From positions 50,408,501 through 50,472,500 of the forward strand of contig NC_060208.1 in assembly GCF_021130785.1 (NCBI RefSeq): DNA of 64,000 bases, written 5' to 3'. The position numbers and the translations under genes are program-made. This document shows, piece by piece, positions 48,515-60,815 of this stretch. Position 1 is the stretch's first letter. The number at the start of each line of letters is the position of its first letter. Source of the stretch: Homalodisca vitripennis (lineage: Eukaryota > Arthropoda > Insecta > Hemiptera > Cicadellidae). The notes under the pieces were generated by a model. It made no database searches. It saw nothing but the letters and a program-made list of their open reading frames with translations, and was not told the DNA's origin.

Positions 48515-51500
48515 CTGGAAAAAAACAAGATTTTATATAGCTCAAGTACAATATTTGACGGTTTTACAACCTTGAAAACACTACTAACACTGTTACCAGG
48601 TATTACATTACACTCAAGAATAACCAATATTGAGATTGACAGAAGTTATGTTCAGTTAACATAGTTGCTTAAAAAGCATCATCTGAGTAAGTGATACCAA
48701 CTGGCTATTAATTCTACCTCAATATTTAATACAGAAATATGAAGTTCTAATAATGTAATGAATGCAAATATATTAAGAAATAACAATATATTCCAGGATT
48801 ATAAATCATAGTTACGAGATAACTTAAAATGTACTAAATTTGAAAGTCTAGTCTATGAATTTGACCACCCTCTGTAGTCCTTCCTGCCCAGTTTGAAGTA
48901 GAAAGATTTTGTAATATGTGAAATATAAATAATCTATTTATTATGAGATATACGTGTAATCTATTTCTCGAAACTCTTCAAGATCATGTACAATTAAAGA
49001 TTTTGTAATCTGGAACGCTATTTATTTTTATCTAGGTCTAGGAATACCAAATTTGTGATTTTTTAACGGCTGTTTTTTACCGGGTTGTAACGCTGTTATA
49101 TTGCAATTGAATTAAGTACTAAGTTGGCCAACGATCTTTATAGCCAAGATATTTATATGGTCAAATTTCGTACCATTATTGTACTAGATCGGGCTTTTGT
49201 CGAACATTTATCGTGTCTTCAAGCCGCGTTATTGTATACCATATAAAGGGTGTTAGAAAAGAGTGCTAAAAACTTGTATACATAATATTTTACTCATCAT
49301 TCTAAACAAAAAATGTCCTATAAACATAGCTTGATATGAGTATTTTACCCACTGAACTATGACATGTTTCTTGCTCCCTCATTGTGTAAGCGTACCTTCA
49401 AAAAGATGGTCCTTACTTAAGAGTTGACGAGTTTTGTTGAAAAAATACTGTTGGAATTTTATAACAATAACAAATTATTATTTGGTATCATGTATATATT
49501 TTATAAATATGCTGGTTTTTTAATCAGACCTTAAACATTTTCTACCCGTGTCATTTTGTTAATATTAAATATATTAAAACGAATATTTAACTTATGTTAA
49601 AAGTTTGATATATTTACCTTTGATAGTGTAGAGATACATATTTCTGAATAAAAAATTTAATATGGTGACTAGATGCTAAACGACACGTTTTATTGGTATT
49701 ATTTACAGAACATTTTTTTCTTGGAATGGTAAGTACTATCAGCCATAGAAGTTTGTAACACCATTTAGTGAACACTCTGAATACGTGTGCGTGCGTGGGG
49801 ATATATATCACCATATTGAATATATATATTCATATCATGTGTATGGTTAAACAGGGGTATTCTGCAATTCTGGTCAGAGTTATATTACACTATTACTCAT
49901 GTAAATTCAATCACATTTTACCATATGAACATAGGTTCGCGGTGCTCATTTTCCCATGTCTGTTTGTATGGGATTTTACAAAAAATATCTTAAAAACTGG
50001 TGAAACTTAATCATATCTAATTTAGATTAAATGTGTATGGTAACCAGACCAGTTACTAAAAACTTTTAATGTTATTTTTAATAACTTCTAATTGGCGACC
50101 AATAAAACTTTTAACTATTGCTAGGATATATAAAAAACAAAATTTTAATAACAAATCATAAGAATAACATGCTTATTAAATAGAATAATAGCTGATTTGT
50201 AGCAGATTAATTGTGACAACACGCCGTCCACACTGAAATTCTCAGCGAATAACCAACAATATACAAATTTCATAAACGACTATTTTTACAACCTAAAAGT
50301 GTTAACCCCGTGTGTTATCTACTTCATAAGGTACAGATACTGGGTCCATGGTCACATCTTTGGACCCACTGTTTTTTTGACGATGGTTGACAAGTGATGC
50401 AATGACACTCAAAAAATTTAATCGAGATCTAAACTAAAAGTGTAAGAAAAAATAATCATCTGACTGTTTTTAGGTATATTGCTGTATGCGCATATCAATC
50501 GGAAATTTCAATACAATGAGTAAAGGCGCAATTCTATTATTATGTTTGACATGAGCTCAATAGCAGCCAGTTGTTTATACCTAAAGCCAGTTTATTACAT
50601 TTTTCTTCGTTTTAAAACGGCTTGGTCTTTTACGGGTAGGAGTTAAGCTCAACCATTCGGGCCTTCCTTGTGAAAGTGTCACCCTTTTATGTGAACCCAT
50701 TTAATCGAGAATACTAATTTGAATGCAATATAAAATAAATGTGCAAATAGTAAAGTAATTTACGCATGCTGATGTTTTATTTATTAAATTAACACAGATA
50801 TAGTTGTGGAGATGTCCTTCTGCCGAGACCACGATGTCGTGATTATAATTTGTCTGGATAAATAGCTAATACAGTCTTGATTTAGTTTCTGGTTAACCTT
50901 CGAGTGCTTCCAGTATTCATGTTCTTCAGACTTACAGTCTTCAAACCTCCATTGTTAGTACAGCTGCGATGTCAAGCAAAAATGCTAACGCCGTGCACTT
51001 GAGTCAACATCAACGGGAAGAGAAGTTAATTCAAAAGTTTTATTAGGTGATTAATCTCGTAGGCAAAGTTCCAAGTAAAATTTGAATTAATACTCTGTGG
51101 CAGCAACGTGGTGAGACATTATTTCCGTTTAAACTTTTAGTAGGTTCTTATTTGCTGTAATTAAACTTACAAGTAAACGTTGCTAAATCGAGTATTTATT
51201 ACTTCGTCCTCAGAGAACTCCAACTTTATGTGTTTCTTCTATTCGGTGAAAATTCATTCGGGCTTGCAAAGCCACGGGTAACCACTAGAATAATAACATT
51301 TCATTGTTTAGATTAACTTCGTGTATATTTGATTTCTGTATGTAATACCCAGTAGCTGGCTGTACTGCACTGTGTAGACGGTGACGTAGAATCAGGCGAT
51401 TGCTCCCACTTGGCCGAGACAATTTAATATAGCCTACCCTTATAGTAGATCACACATAGTTGTATGATCTACTGGCATACTAATCAATTGGCACGGCGTC

Positions 51501-51860
51501 CTTTATTGTGCTCACCGGTCCACTGGATCCATTAAGCTGTTCTTTTGTGCCAGACATACACCTCTTTAAACTCTGATCTCTCATTGTGCATGTATTCTCG
51601 ATAACCCTTTTGAAACGCTATATTCTGTTGAGTTCGTCTTTCGACCTGGATGTGAATTCCCATATAGCAACTTGTTTCATATTTACAATAATGCCCAGTT
51701 AGTGTTTATTTTATTACTTATAATAGCATTCCTTGCTATAAACTAAAATTATTTAGGCCATTGCAACCAAGGCATGGATATAAGGGATGATTCAATATTG
51801 TAGACCTATCGTACGATACAACGGCCGCTTATTATTTATGGACTCATCGTATTGACGTTT
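48515..51860. other. AT-rich stretch upstream of the odorant receptor gene
   Basis: It should contain the receptor's promoter and perhaps a 5' non-coding exon on the minus strand, but I cannot locate either. No other gene recognised. A small hairpin (AGTAGATCA/TGATCTACT) lies near 51444-51475. Confidence 0.45.
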
Positions 51861-51877
51861 CTATCTTATTGTCTGTC

Positions 51878-51915
51878 ACAAAGTGTCTTTCAAAATGTTT
51901 ACAAAGACACTTTGT
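51878..51915. other. Perfect 13-bp hairpin
   Basis: ACAAAGTGTCTTT at 51878-51890 pairs with AAAGACACTTTGT at 51903-51915 across a 12-base loop. Its role is unknown; it sits at the left edge of a GC-richer patch. Confidence 0.7.
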
Positions 51916-51947
51916 CCAGGCGACAAGGCTTTGTCACAAAAAGAGAT

Positions 51948-52012
51948 CGGTTACCCTCTTGGGATCCGAAAGCTCGCAGAGCCCGGTCACCCTTTTGGGA
52001 TCCGTTACTCCC
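51948..52012. repeat. Two-copy 36-bp direct repeat in a GC-richer patch
   Basis: CGGTTACCCTCTTGGGATCCG at 51948 is nearly repeated as CGGTCACCCTTTTGGGATCCG at 51984, 36 bp downstream. The open frame across it (51852-52142, +) has no recognisable family and is probably not a gene. Confidence 0.65.
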
Positions 52013-52149
52013 TGACGGCCAAAACGCTTTAGGATTATGTGTCAATGCAAACTTATTCTTTGAGCTAACGCTCTTGACATATTTGCGGATTTTCTGTTTC
52101 GACTTCGATTCGTCTCTTCAGCTAAGGACTTCGTGCGTATAAGCAGCAG

Positions 52150-55060
52150 ATGTTCGCTGCAACACACACACCTTAGGACAGGATGTGGATGATAAGAAAA
52201 TACCTTTTACCCACACTAATACCACATGTCTTACCGTCTTTGACTTTGTAAAAACACTTTTATAAATGTTTGTAGACGATTATTTTCTTACCTACAGGCA
52301 AATTATCAGATCCTGCTATAATAGTATATGAGTAATATTAACATTAACAGTAACAGTAATATTAATATTATAAAGTACAAGCTTATGATCGCCCGGAAAT
52401 TTTCAATGGAAATCCCGATATAAATTTAATGGAAATCAAAAAATGTTTGGATGAAAAATCTGGTAACAATACATCGATAATATAACTAACTAATAAAACT
52501 ATAAAGTAACCTATATTCAAGAGACAGATGGAAATACAAACTATTTGAGTGAAAAAGAGCAATCAAAGACTATTACGAATAAATTAGATGTATTGATTAA
52601 TAGAATAGTTAGAGTTACATATTAGATTTATTAAATTACAGAGCCACGATTATTTTTGAAGAATTTTGTTAAGATTAGGTGTATTACACATCATTTGTTA
52701 TCATTATCGGTCATGGAACAAAACCTATAATTGGAGGTCAGAACAATAAATCCAGAAATATATATGTTAGTTAACGTAACAATAAAAATGCAGCATACAT
52801 ATATAAACTAATCACATCGTTGATAACATTTACAAGACAAAGTAATAAATTTAGTGAAGATAAAATTACAGTTAATATAATTAATAAAATAGTAAAAAAA
52901 TAAAACCAATAAATTAATAGATTCTAATTAAACATGAAATGTTTAAAACAATTATAGTACTTCTATTACTGGAGCAAAATTAATAAAGGGAAAGTAAGAA
53001 AAATCTGTAAATGTACATTTATTTCATAACCGAATATGTAGATTAAAATATGTTTGGATGACACAACTCATATTAGTATTCATTTTATTATAAGTAAAAG
53101 CTTAGAAATAAGTTGTTTGTATAAAAATAAACAATTTCAATAACAAAAAAACATTATAATGAAAAACATTTTTATAAACGGCTTAAAAGAGACTATTTAT
53201 GAGCCGATTGAACGAATTTACAGAAGGGTGTGATAATTATTTCAACACTTGAAAGAAAAAATTACTGTTGTAAAATGTGTTTAAAACCTACTATTGGTTT
53301 AAAAAGATTTAATTCAATTTTTGGAAATGTTTCAAAATTGAGAAGATAAAAACTTTAATATATTTATTTAACTGTGATACATTTTTATCAAGAAATTACA
53401 ATTAACATTTAAAATGTTCTAAAAGTCTTAATTTGAAAGAACTACAGAAATGGTAACAAATAAAAAAAATGTTAAATGACATTTATACGGATTTCATTAA
53501 CTTAGTAAGTGAAAGTTTTTGAGATAGAATTGCATAATCATCGTATAGAAATGCAGCCTTTTGAAATGGAACTCATTACATTTATTGTAATAAAATGATA
53601 AAATATTATACTACTTTGAAGAAGACCCTGTTGGAAAATGAGCAAAGAATATATTTAAATAAATAAACATATGCTGTATTTTTACAAAAAATTTAAATTA
53701 AGAAAACCATGCAATAATTTATTTGCATTTTGAAATAAATTGTTAAATACACAAATTTATAAATAAGTTTTTTGGGTGCATTGTGTACTTCGGAACAAAT
53801 AAATAAATTGGCATAAAAACGAGTAGAACAATTTGAAAATTTGTGAATTTGTAAAATTTTTAAAAAAGCTTTTAACATTCATTATTAGGTTTGAAATATT
53901 ATTATTTTAAGTTTAATTTGTTCAAACATGAAAAATTGAAGAGAAACTTTTATAGGCGTTTATTTACGTAAAATTTTAGAATTCAATTTTGATAGTAAAA
54001 TTGAAAATGTTGGAATAAGAATTTTGATATGATGGAAAAGTAGGTTTGGTAATTGATATCTCATTTTAATAAATTAAACGAAATGACCGAATCTATAAGA
54101 GTTCGAGAACATTATAATAGTTAGAATAGAAAAGAGAATCATTTGTCGGTTTACGGCTGATTGTCATCAAACACAATGTTTTATTAGAGAGCAGCTTGAA
54201 AAAGTGTAAAATTACTTTAATAAGCTAGATCTTTTTATTTACATTAATTAAACAAATTAAATAATTTTATATTTTAAAGAAGACTAATAGGCATTGTTAA
54301 TCCATTTGACGTAATTTTCCACAAGTTTAATGGCAACTTTTTCAATTCTTAATAATAAAGAAATCTGTATAATCTTTATGCATAGCAAGATTTCGCATTT
54401 GAAATTCGTAAGGAACTAGAAGTCCATAAGACATAATAAAAAATCACAAAAGTTTAGTAATGATTATGTAATGAATTTGATGAAAATAATGAAATATTAA
54501 CGATACCGGAGCAGAACTTATGCAAATACAACTAAGTATTATGTATTATACATTTTCTACAGCGTTTTGCTTAGATGATTTCATAATATCTATATAATTT
54601 TAGTTTTTTTTTTAGTTTAACTTTCAATTTTCTTTATTATTCATTAAATTTGTTTACCTTTGAAGTAGTATTTTGGTATTCCTTTTAAGTTTTATGATTA
54701 TTTTTGACTGACCTACTAAACAAAACTTGATTATAATTATAAGTATTATATAAGTATTGATTATAAGTATCCTAGTAGCTTACAGTGTAAAATTATTGTT
54801 TGAAGTGCCTTCAAATTTGTATAGTTTTCGTGATTAATGTAATAATATTAACAAAATGCCACCCTGGGGACTTATCACAAACCGGATAGGAATCCTGGTT
54901 TTGGTATAATATATTTATATATACGGTTTAAAATTGGGCATAATTTACAAAATAAATATACAAAACAATTTAGAAAATTACTTAATGTACAATTTAAGTT
55001 ATCCATTCATACCTATCGGTTTATCTTTCTCAAAATGAAATATATTTATTACATCTTCAA
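52150..55060. other. Very AT-rich non-coding stretch
   Basis: I see no gene, RNA or mobile element here. Composition is strongly A/T with short random frames only. Confidence 0.55.
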
Positions 55061-55097
55061 TTTTTATATATATATATATATATATATACATATTATA

Positions 55098-55190
55098 TCC
55101 CGGCGGAGCAAGTACTTTTTGCGATTCACTGTTTATTGAAATTATATATATATATATATATGGATGTATTTATTTAACATTATACAAAAA
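55098..55190 (+). mobile_element. 5'-truncated copy of the tRNA-derived element
   Basis: From TCCCGGCGGAGCAAG (tRNA T-arm 3' half and acceptor 3' strand) through AGTACTTTTTGCGATTCA and TGTTTATTGAA it matches the element at 28434-28560. It is preceded by an (AT)n tract where the missing 5' part should be, and another (AT)n run interrupts the tail at about 55142-55162. This confirms a dispersed, retrotransposed family. Confidence 0.8.
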
Positions 55191-55784
55191 CATATTTTAC
55201 ATAAGAAAAATAAATAAATAATGGTGTTTAAAGATATTGTATATATAAACTCCCGTACATACTAACCTATGAGTTTATTTAAATATCAGTAAAACACTAA
55301 TAACAAGAAGTGCCAAAGAACTGTTGGGTGCAAAGACGTCTTACCTTCTAGAGAGGTCTTTTCCTAGTGCGGCCTCACTTGGCCACCACCAATATATAAT
55401 GGAAGGCAGCTAATAGAGCTACTTGACTATTAAGTAAGTAAGCCAGTGGTTAGTTCTATTTGTATCGGTGTGGTTCATACGATATTGAAGATGTACGTGA
55501 ACCGTCGGGTATCATGCTGAAGTTCTCATTATGTATGATGAGGGATCTATAGAATATTCTTGGAAGGTGTTCATAGAAATTTCAGTATTAACATCAGGTC
55601 AATATTCTTGATGAAATGGTATATTAACATACTATCCATTTATGCCTTATTTCTATTTTGTTTATCGCATTTTGGTCGTTTAATGTATAATGAACAACAA
55701 CAACAAAAATGTATAATGATATTAATTACATAAGTGACGCTGATTGTTGGTAAATTACAGTCCAAGTGAATTAAATTAAGTTTT

Positions 55785-55985
55785 ATGTCTTTTATAAACA
55801 CAGTAGTAGTTATTTATTGTCACTGTTCTTGGAATTATATATTATCCATGACCCATTTTTTTGTAAAGGTATTGCTTATACAAGGCTTGATATTATACCT
55901 TTATATGTTCTGGAGCACCGAAGTAAAGGAAAAAATAGAAGAAATTAGGAAAGCACAGCGAGCTGTAATCGGAACTTTATTGTAA
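55785..55985 (+). pseudogene. Possible remnant of a LINE C-terminus
   Basis: The end of this frame (YMFWSTEVKEKIEEIRKAQR followed by AVIG) resembles the region after the RT of Jockey/CR1-type LINEs, where Y...W.......I..LQ.RA.R is common. There is no RT motif nearby and the match is short, so this could be chance. Confidence 0.2.
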
Positions 55986-56029
55986 ACTAGTAGTTATCTT
56001 CGGCTTCGCACGCAATTTCTTAGGTTGTC

Positions 56030-56420
56030 TAACTGTATAAGCACTAGTGGCTCGAGCGAATTATATTTTCGATGCCAATGTTGAGTTTGCCTTTCTCCTT
56101 CGATCATGAAAATGTTTTACAATATGTATACTTATGGTTATTTAAATTTACTTTGATCTTAGTACTTTTTGTTCATTTTGTTCCATAGCTGATTTTGCAT
56201 ATTTCCTGATAAAGAAAATATATATAAATACACAGTTCTGAGAAGAGTAATTCTATAAAAAGACAACTAATTAGGTTTCATAACAGTCTTAAAATGTAAA
56301 GTAAAAGTTAGATTACATTGTCATTTATATCTGCACTGCTAGCAGTTACCCGCTCCTTTGCATGCAATTTAGTAAGCGATGTACATGTATCGAAAGTATT
56401 TCTGTCTTAAGGCCTCTGCT
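56030..56420 (+). repeat. Dispersed repeat sharing modules with 29075-29440
   Basis: Contains AAGAAAATATATATAAATA, a GAGAAGAGTAATT block, GGTTTCATAACAG, AAAGTTAGA and AGCAGTTACCCGCTCCTTTG in the same order as the copy at 29.1-29.4 kb. The two copies are old and diverged. Confidence 0.5.
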
Positions 56421-56957
56421 ATCGCTACCTTTCTTTCATAAACTTTTCCCTTGGTGATCTTTATATTTTACTTTTGACTACTATAGAATCATTTGAAAAG
56501 TGTACTGTGTTATTAGTTTTAGACCAACATACCAAACTTCCTAAATATTTATTTATTTATTTTATTTATTAAATATGTACAGCTAAATATTTTTAGTTAA
56601 ACATTTTGCAAATACATACATTTGGACTGGTTTTCATTTTTAGATAATTTTGCAATCATTAAATGATTTCACAATATAAATTTCAAAAGTATGGCACAAA
56701 GGTTCTCATCTACATAATTGACATCTTACTTTGTCACTTCATACAAAAAGAGTTCTCGAATGCTAATTAAATCAAAATCAGATTTTTTCTAGGACAAATA
56801 ACAAGTTTTAGGTAGTAAAGAAAATATTTTTAGACTTTTAACTAAGCTAGAATAATGGATTTTTCATTATAATCCCTAGATACTTTAACAAATTTGCATT
56901 TAAGACCCAAAACATATGTTTTTACTCAATCATATATTTAATCGGGTTTAAAAATAA

Positions 56958-56958
<1 letters not shown>

Positions 56959-57025
<67 letters not shown>
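56959..57025. repeat. (AT)n microsatellite
   Basis: A pure dinucleotide run of about 67 bp, the longest in the window. Confidence 0.95.
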
Positions 57026-57028
<3 letters not shown>

Positions 57029-59208
57029 TACAATTATGAAGATATTTACAAACTATTAATTTTAATAGCGCTGTAAATTACAATAGTAAAATTAAATTTA
57101 TTTTATAAGGATAACGGCAAATTTTGTGCAAATCAGTCTATTTGTATGCTGTAGGAGACATTTTAAAATATATTTTGTCCATAACTTAGACATCATTCCT
57201 TTACTCTTTTGGAATAGAATGTATATAGAATACGTTTGAACCCATTACATCAATTAATTATAAATAGTAAAATTCTATTTAAATTTAGAGCATAATTATT
57301 TATGGTTTCATTACAACGTAAATTATGTACGACCAAATAATATGATGTATACCAAATTTAAAATGTTAAGTACTAAAACATTGAGGTTTCTTTTACTAGC
57401 AACCAAGCGATTGTAAAAAATCGGTTAAAAAGTAGTAGAAATTATTCGTACTTATTCGTTTTAATGAAACACTCCGTTCTTTTAGACCATCCACACTTTA
57501 GGTCTACTATAGATTTATTTAATACATGAAAATATTCATTAAATCTGCAAATTTCACGTAGTATCTATGTAACTGAAAACGCTTTAGTGATAAACCGTTT
57601 AATAAATCAACCACGTCGGATAAACTGTGACACAAGTTGTTTGCAATGCAACACTGTTGACGCCTACATGCGGACAAGAAGCAATAATTTAGTGCACTCT
57701 TGCACGATACGCGAATTTCGTATTGACCCACTAATTGCATTGTAGCCCCGGCAAGTTGGAGTACAAGTGAAATATTGATTAGTTATATTCCTCTCTTAGA
57801 TACGAAATTGCTGTGGCAATTACAGTTTACGTTCAATATATTGTTTTAGGGGCGTGGTTAGCATATTGTGACAGAGATCTCCGCACCCCTTTTCAAAATC
57901 ATCCAAGCATAAAGGCTAGTTTTATTTTATTTATTTTCAATCAATAATCTTAAGCTTGCATTTCAAACTAAACATATACATCGTAAATAAGTACATTAAT
58001 GTTCAAGATTCTCGTTTTATAGCCTTCATGAAAACAAGCTGAATTGGCACACAATGTACAGCATCTTTTCAGAATTTAATTTAAAGAATATTGCTATTGG
58101 TAATATAACCTTCAGCAATAGTCTTCAGGAATTCAAATCCTCAAGAGTTTTTCCTAAATTGTTAAAATGTCTCGAACCTTATTCGTATACTTATTATATA
58201 AGTAAAAGACAAACTGTCCATGAAGTCTTACCAATGTTATTGGTTCCAAAATGTTAATCATAATACGCTATTTCTTATTTTGCAAGTCTTAAACTTTTAA
58301 TTTATACAATAAAGGTAAATTACCGTGATGTTATGAGTTCTTTAGTGGCATGCACAATTTCTGCTCTTGACCAGAAAGACTGCACCATCTGCAAATTGTA
58401 TGGCCTTGAGATAGCCTTTAGCACTGTGAATCCATAGCCTTATAACACTTAGTAAACTTTTAGTAAACTTTAAGCATGCGGTTCCAGAATTATTATCATC
58501 AATTGGTTTGCTTCTTATTCAAAATAAAAGTAAGAATTGTATACAAAGTAAATTACATTAACGGCAAAACCGTTAAGGTTTTTATTGCTGTCAGAGCAAC
58601 AACTGTCCCACAACAGTCAATTTTGGCACTATCCACTTTGTCATAAATGTAAATAAATATTAAAAAACACAATGAGGGTTATCTTGTTCATCACCCTCGT
58701 GATAGTAGAGTTGTATGTAACTCGCGCAGTCTGTAATCTCTTCTAGAGATTGTATAAAGTGTCTAGGACCAACTTCATTTATGGTTTTCAATCAATGACC
58801 TCTAATTTAATTAAAAATCATTTCTATTTTCACAGTTGACTTGAACAATAAGGTTCACAATGTACTTCATTACGAGTAAAATGGGGTTTCTCTCGTATTT
58901 TAAGATTATGTTTTGTTCTTGGGTATTATAATAGTGATTCCGAAATTAGCAGGCTCTCCAACCTGATCGTGTTTGCATTAGACTTAAGAGGCCAATCTAT
59001 AATCCATTTTTTAAATATATAATAAAATATATTATCCAACAGTAACTGAATAAATAAATATGTATATTTCAGAGAGAGATATCCTATTCTGAACTGCTGA
59101 GTCGTGCAGTGGGGAGCGGCCTTCAAATGGTCTTTGGCAAAAGTATTTCTTCTTCAGAAAAGAGCGCTTAGTATGAGCTTTAAGACTAAATATTATTTGT
59201 AGAGAATA
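57026..59208. other. AT-rich non-coding stretch
   Basis: No gene or repeat that I can support. Confidence 0.5.
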
Positions 59209-59911
59209 TTTCCAATCAGTAGCGTAGCCAGAAATTTCGTTCGGGGGGGGGGGGGGTCCGAAACCGGGGATCCGGGGGACGTTTTGTGTGTTATTTGTCA
59301 ATGAGTTCATTGGTAAAAGGTAAATACCAAAAATATGGAGCTTTAGTAACTACGCCTTATAGAAAGTGGAAAGATGTAATACGCAAATTCAACTCTCACA
59401 GCAACTCTAGTACCACAAATTTTCTTGTATAGCTACAGAAACTTTACGAAGTTCGATTCTGGCTGAGTAGAAAGCACCAAAGTGATGTTGAATTCACTGG
59501 ATAAGAAAGAAAAAGAACAAAACAGAGCTTCTCTCAAGCGTATAATTGACACGACTATATTCATAGTGGAGAAAATGAAATAACCCTTCGGGGACATTGG
59601 GCCACTGGCGGCCGAAAAACCCTTTAGAAAAGGAGGGCAATTTTCGAGCGTTGCTCGGGTACAGATCAAACTAACGGTCGGGAAATGCACCGGAAAAACT
59701 CTACTGATTATAAGTTCGCCTACTTTGGATTTCACTGATTGAGGTATTTATGAATGAGTTATAATGACGATTTTTTGTATAATTAACACTATAGACGAGT
59801 ATATTATCGGCCTATTTATCGGAAAAATAAAAAAAATCACTTTCGGTCGGAAATAAAATACACCTGAAAAACTCTAATGATTAGAACTTCAACTACTTAG
59901 GACTTCAGTTA

Positions 59912-60815
59912 AGCCGCGTTTACACCGGAATTGGCAACCAAAAATTGTCAACTCCGATTGCCAACGCTAGTTGCCGATGGAAGTTTGCAATTTATATCTG
60001 CAACCATGAACAATAACTGCAGTTTGCTCATAACTTGCAACCAAAAAAATTAGACAGTATATAGAATGTCGAGTGCGGAAGAGGTTGTACTTGCTGCGGC
60101 AGCGTGTGTTGTTATGTAAATTGAGAAGACGGAGAAGGCTTGGGTTCGACTTTCATTGCAGGCAAGAGCAAGACCGATCTATTGAGTGACTTAAATAGGG
60201 GATGATACAGATCCTTTGACGGGAGAATTAAGATGCAATGGCAGTATAAAAAACTGTTTAAGAATGTCGAGCAAACGATTTTGAATGTTTAATTGTTGGT
60301 ATTGGACACATAATTAGCAAAAAGGATACTAACTACACGAAAACAATTCCAGTGCGTGAAAGGTAAGCTATAACTTTGCGATTTTTGGCAACTGGCGACT
60401 CTTATACAAGCATCAGTTATTTGTTTAAAGTTTCAAAAACTGCGATATCTCTCTTTGTGCCAGATGTTTTGTGAGGCTTTAATATGTTTCCTGAAGTATA
60501 ACATACAGGTGAGTAAATGTTAAATACCTATCGACCACGTGGAGCCGATAGGTGGCAGGGGGTAGCGGGGTTTGTTGCAAGACTCAAGTCGCCGCTCAAT
60601 TTGGCACTGCAACTCGTATTGCCGACCGAGGTTGGCAACCGCTTTTTATCTTTACCGACTTCAGTCGGAAAACCAAATTTGGTTGCCAATTCGTAAAAAT
60701 CGGTCTGCAACTACAGTTAGCAATGCGAGTTGCAGTTGTTTTAAAAGGCGTTCGACTAAAAATTGCCGATAAAAGTCTGTAATCATTGGTTGTCAACTCC
60801 GGTGTAAACGCGGCT
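59912..60815 (+). mobile_element. PIF/Harbinger transposon, internally deleted, with TTA target duplication
   Basis: The terminal inverted repeat AGCCGCGTTTACACCGGA is perfect at both ends and continues with few mismatches (left ATTGGCAACCAA, right GTTGACAACCAA). It is flanked by TTA at 59909-59911 and 60816-60818. A 3-bp TWA duplication is the mark of PIF/Harbinger elements. The element carries a broken transposase N-terminal region (60066-60508) and has lost the rest. The right part (60580-60780) has paired GCAACTCG/CGAGTTGC motifs. It is inserted in the hAT element's tandem repeat, so it is the younger of the two. Confidence 0.9.
60066..60508 (+). pseudogene. Harbinger transposase (HARBI1-like) 5' exon remnant
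   Basis: Translated with frame corrections, it follows the N-terminal part of HARBI1-type transposases: it starts MSSAEEVVLAAAACVV, then WVRLSLQARA, DPLTGELRCNGS, LRMSSKRF, a KKDTNYTKTIPVRE-like stretch, FLATGDSYTS and FKVSKTAIS, ending EALICFLKYNIQ. It has in-frame stops (the first after residue 17) and several frameshifts. It ends at 60508 in a consensus donor (CAG|GTGAGT), suggesting the original gene had an intron here. The DDE catalytic part downstream is absent, so the copy is dead. Frames at 60552-60796 lie in terminal repeat sequence and are not genes. Confidence 0.8.

Noticed and set aside
60552..60796. Frames on both strands near the right end of the Harbinger element
   Set aside because: They lie in subterminal and terminal inverted repeat sequence; the translations have no transposase motif.
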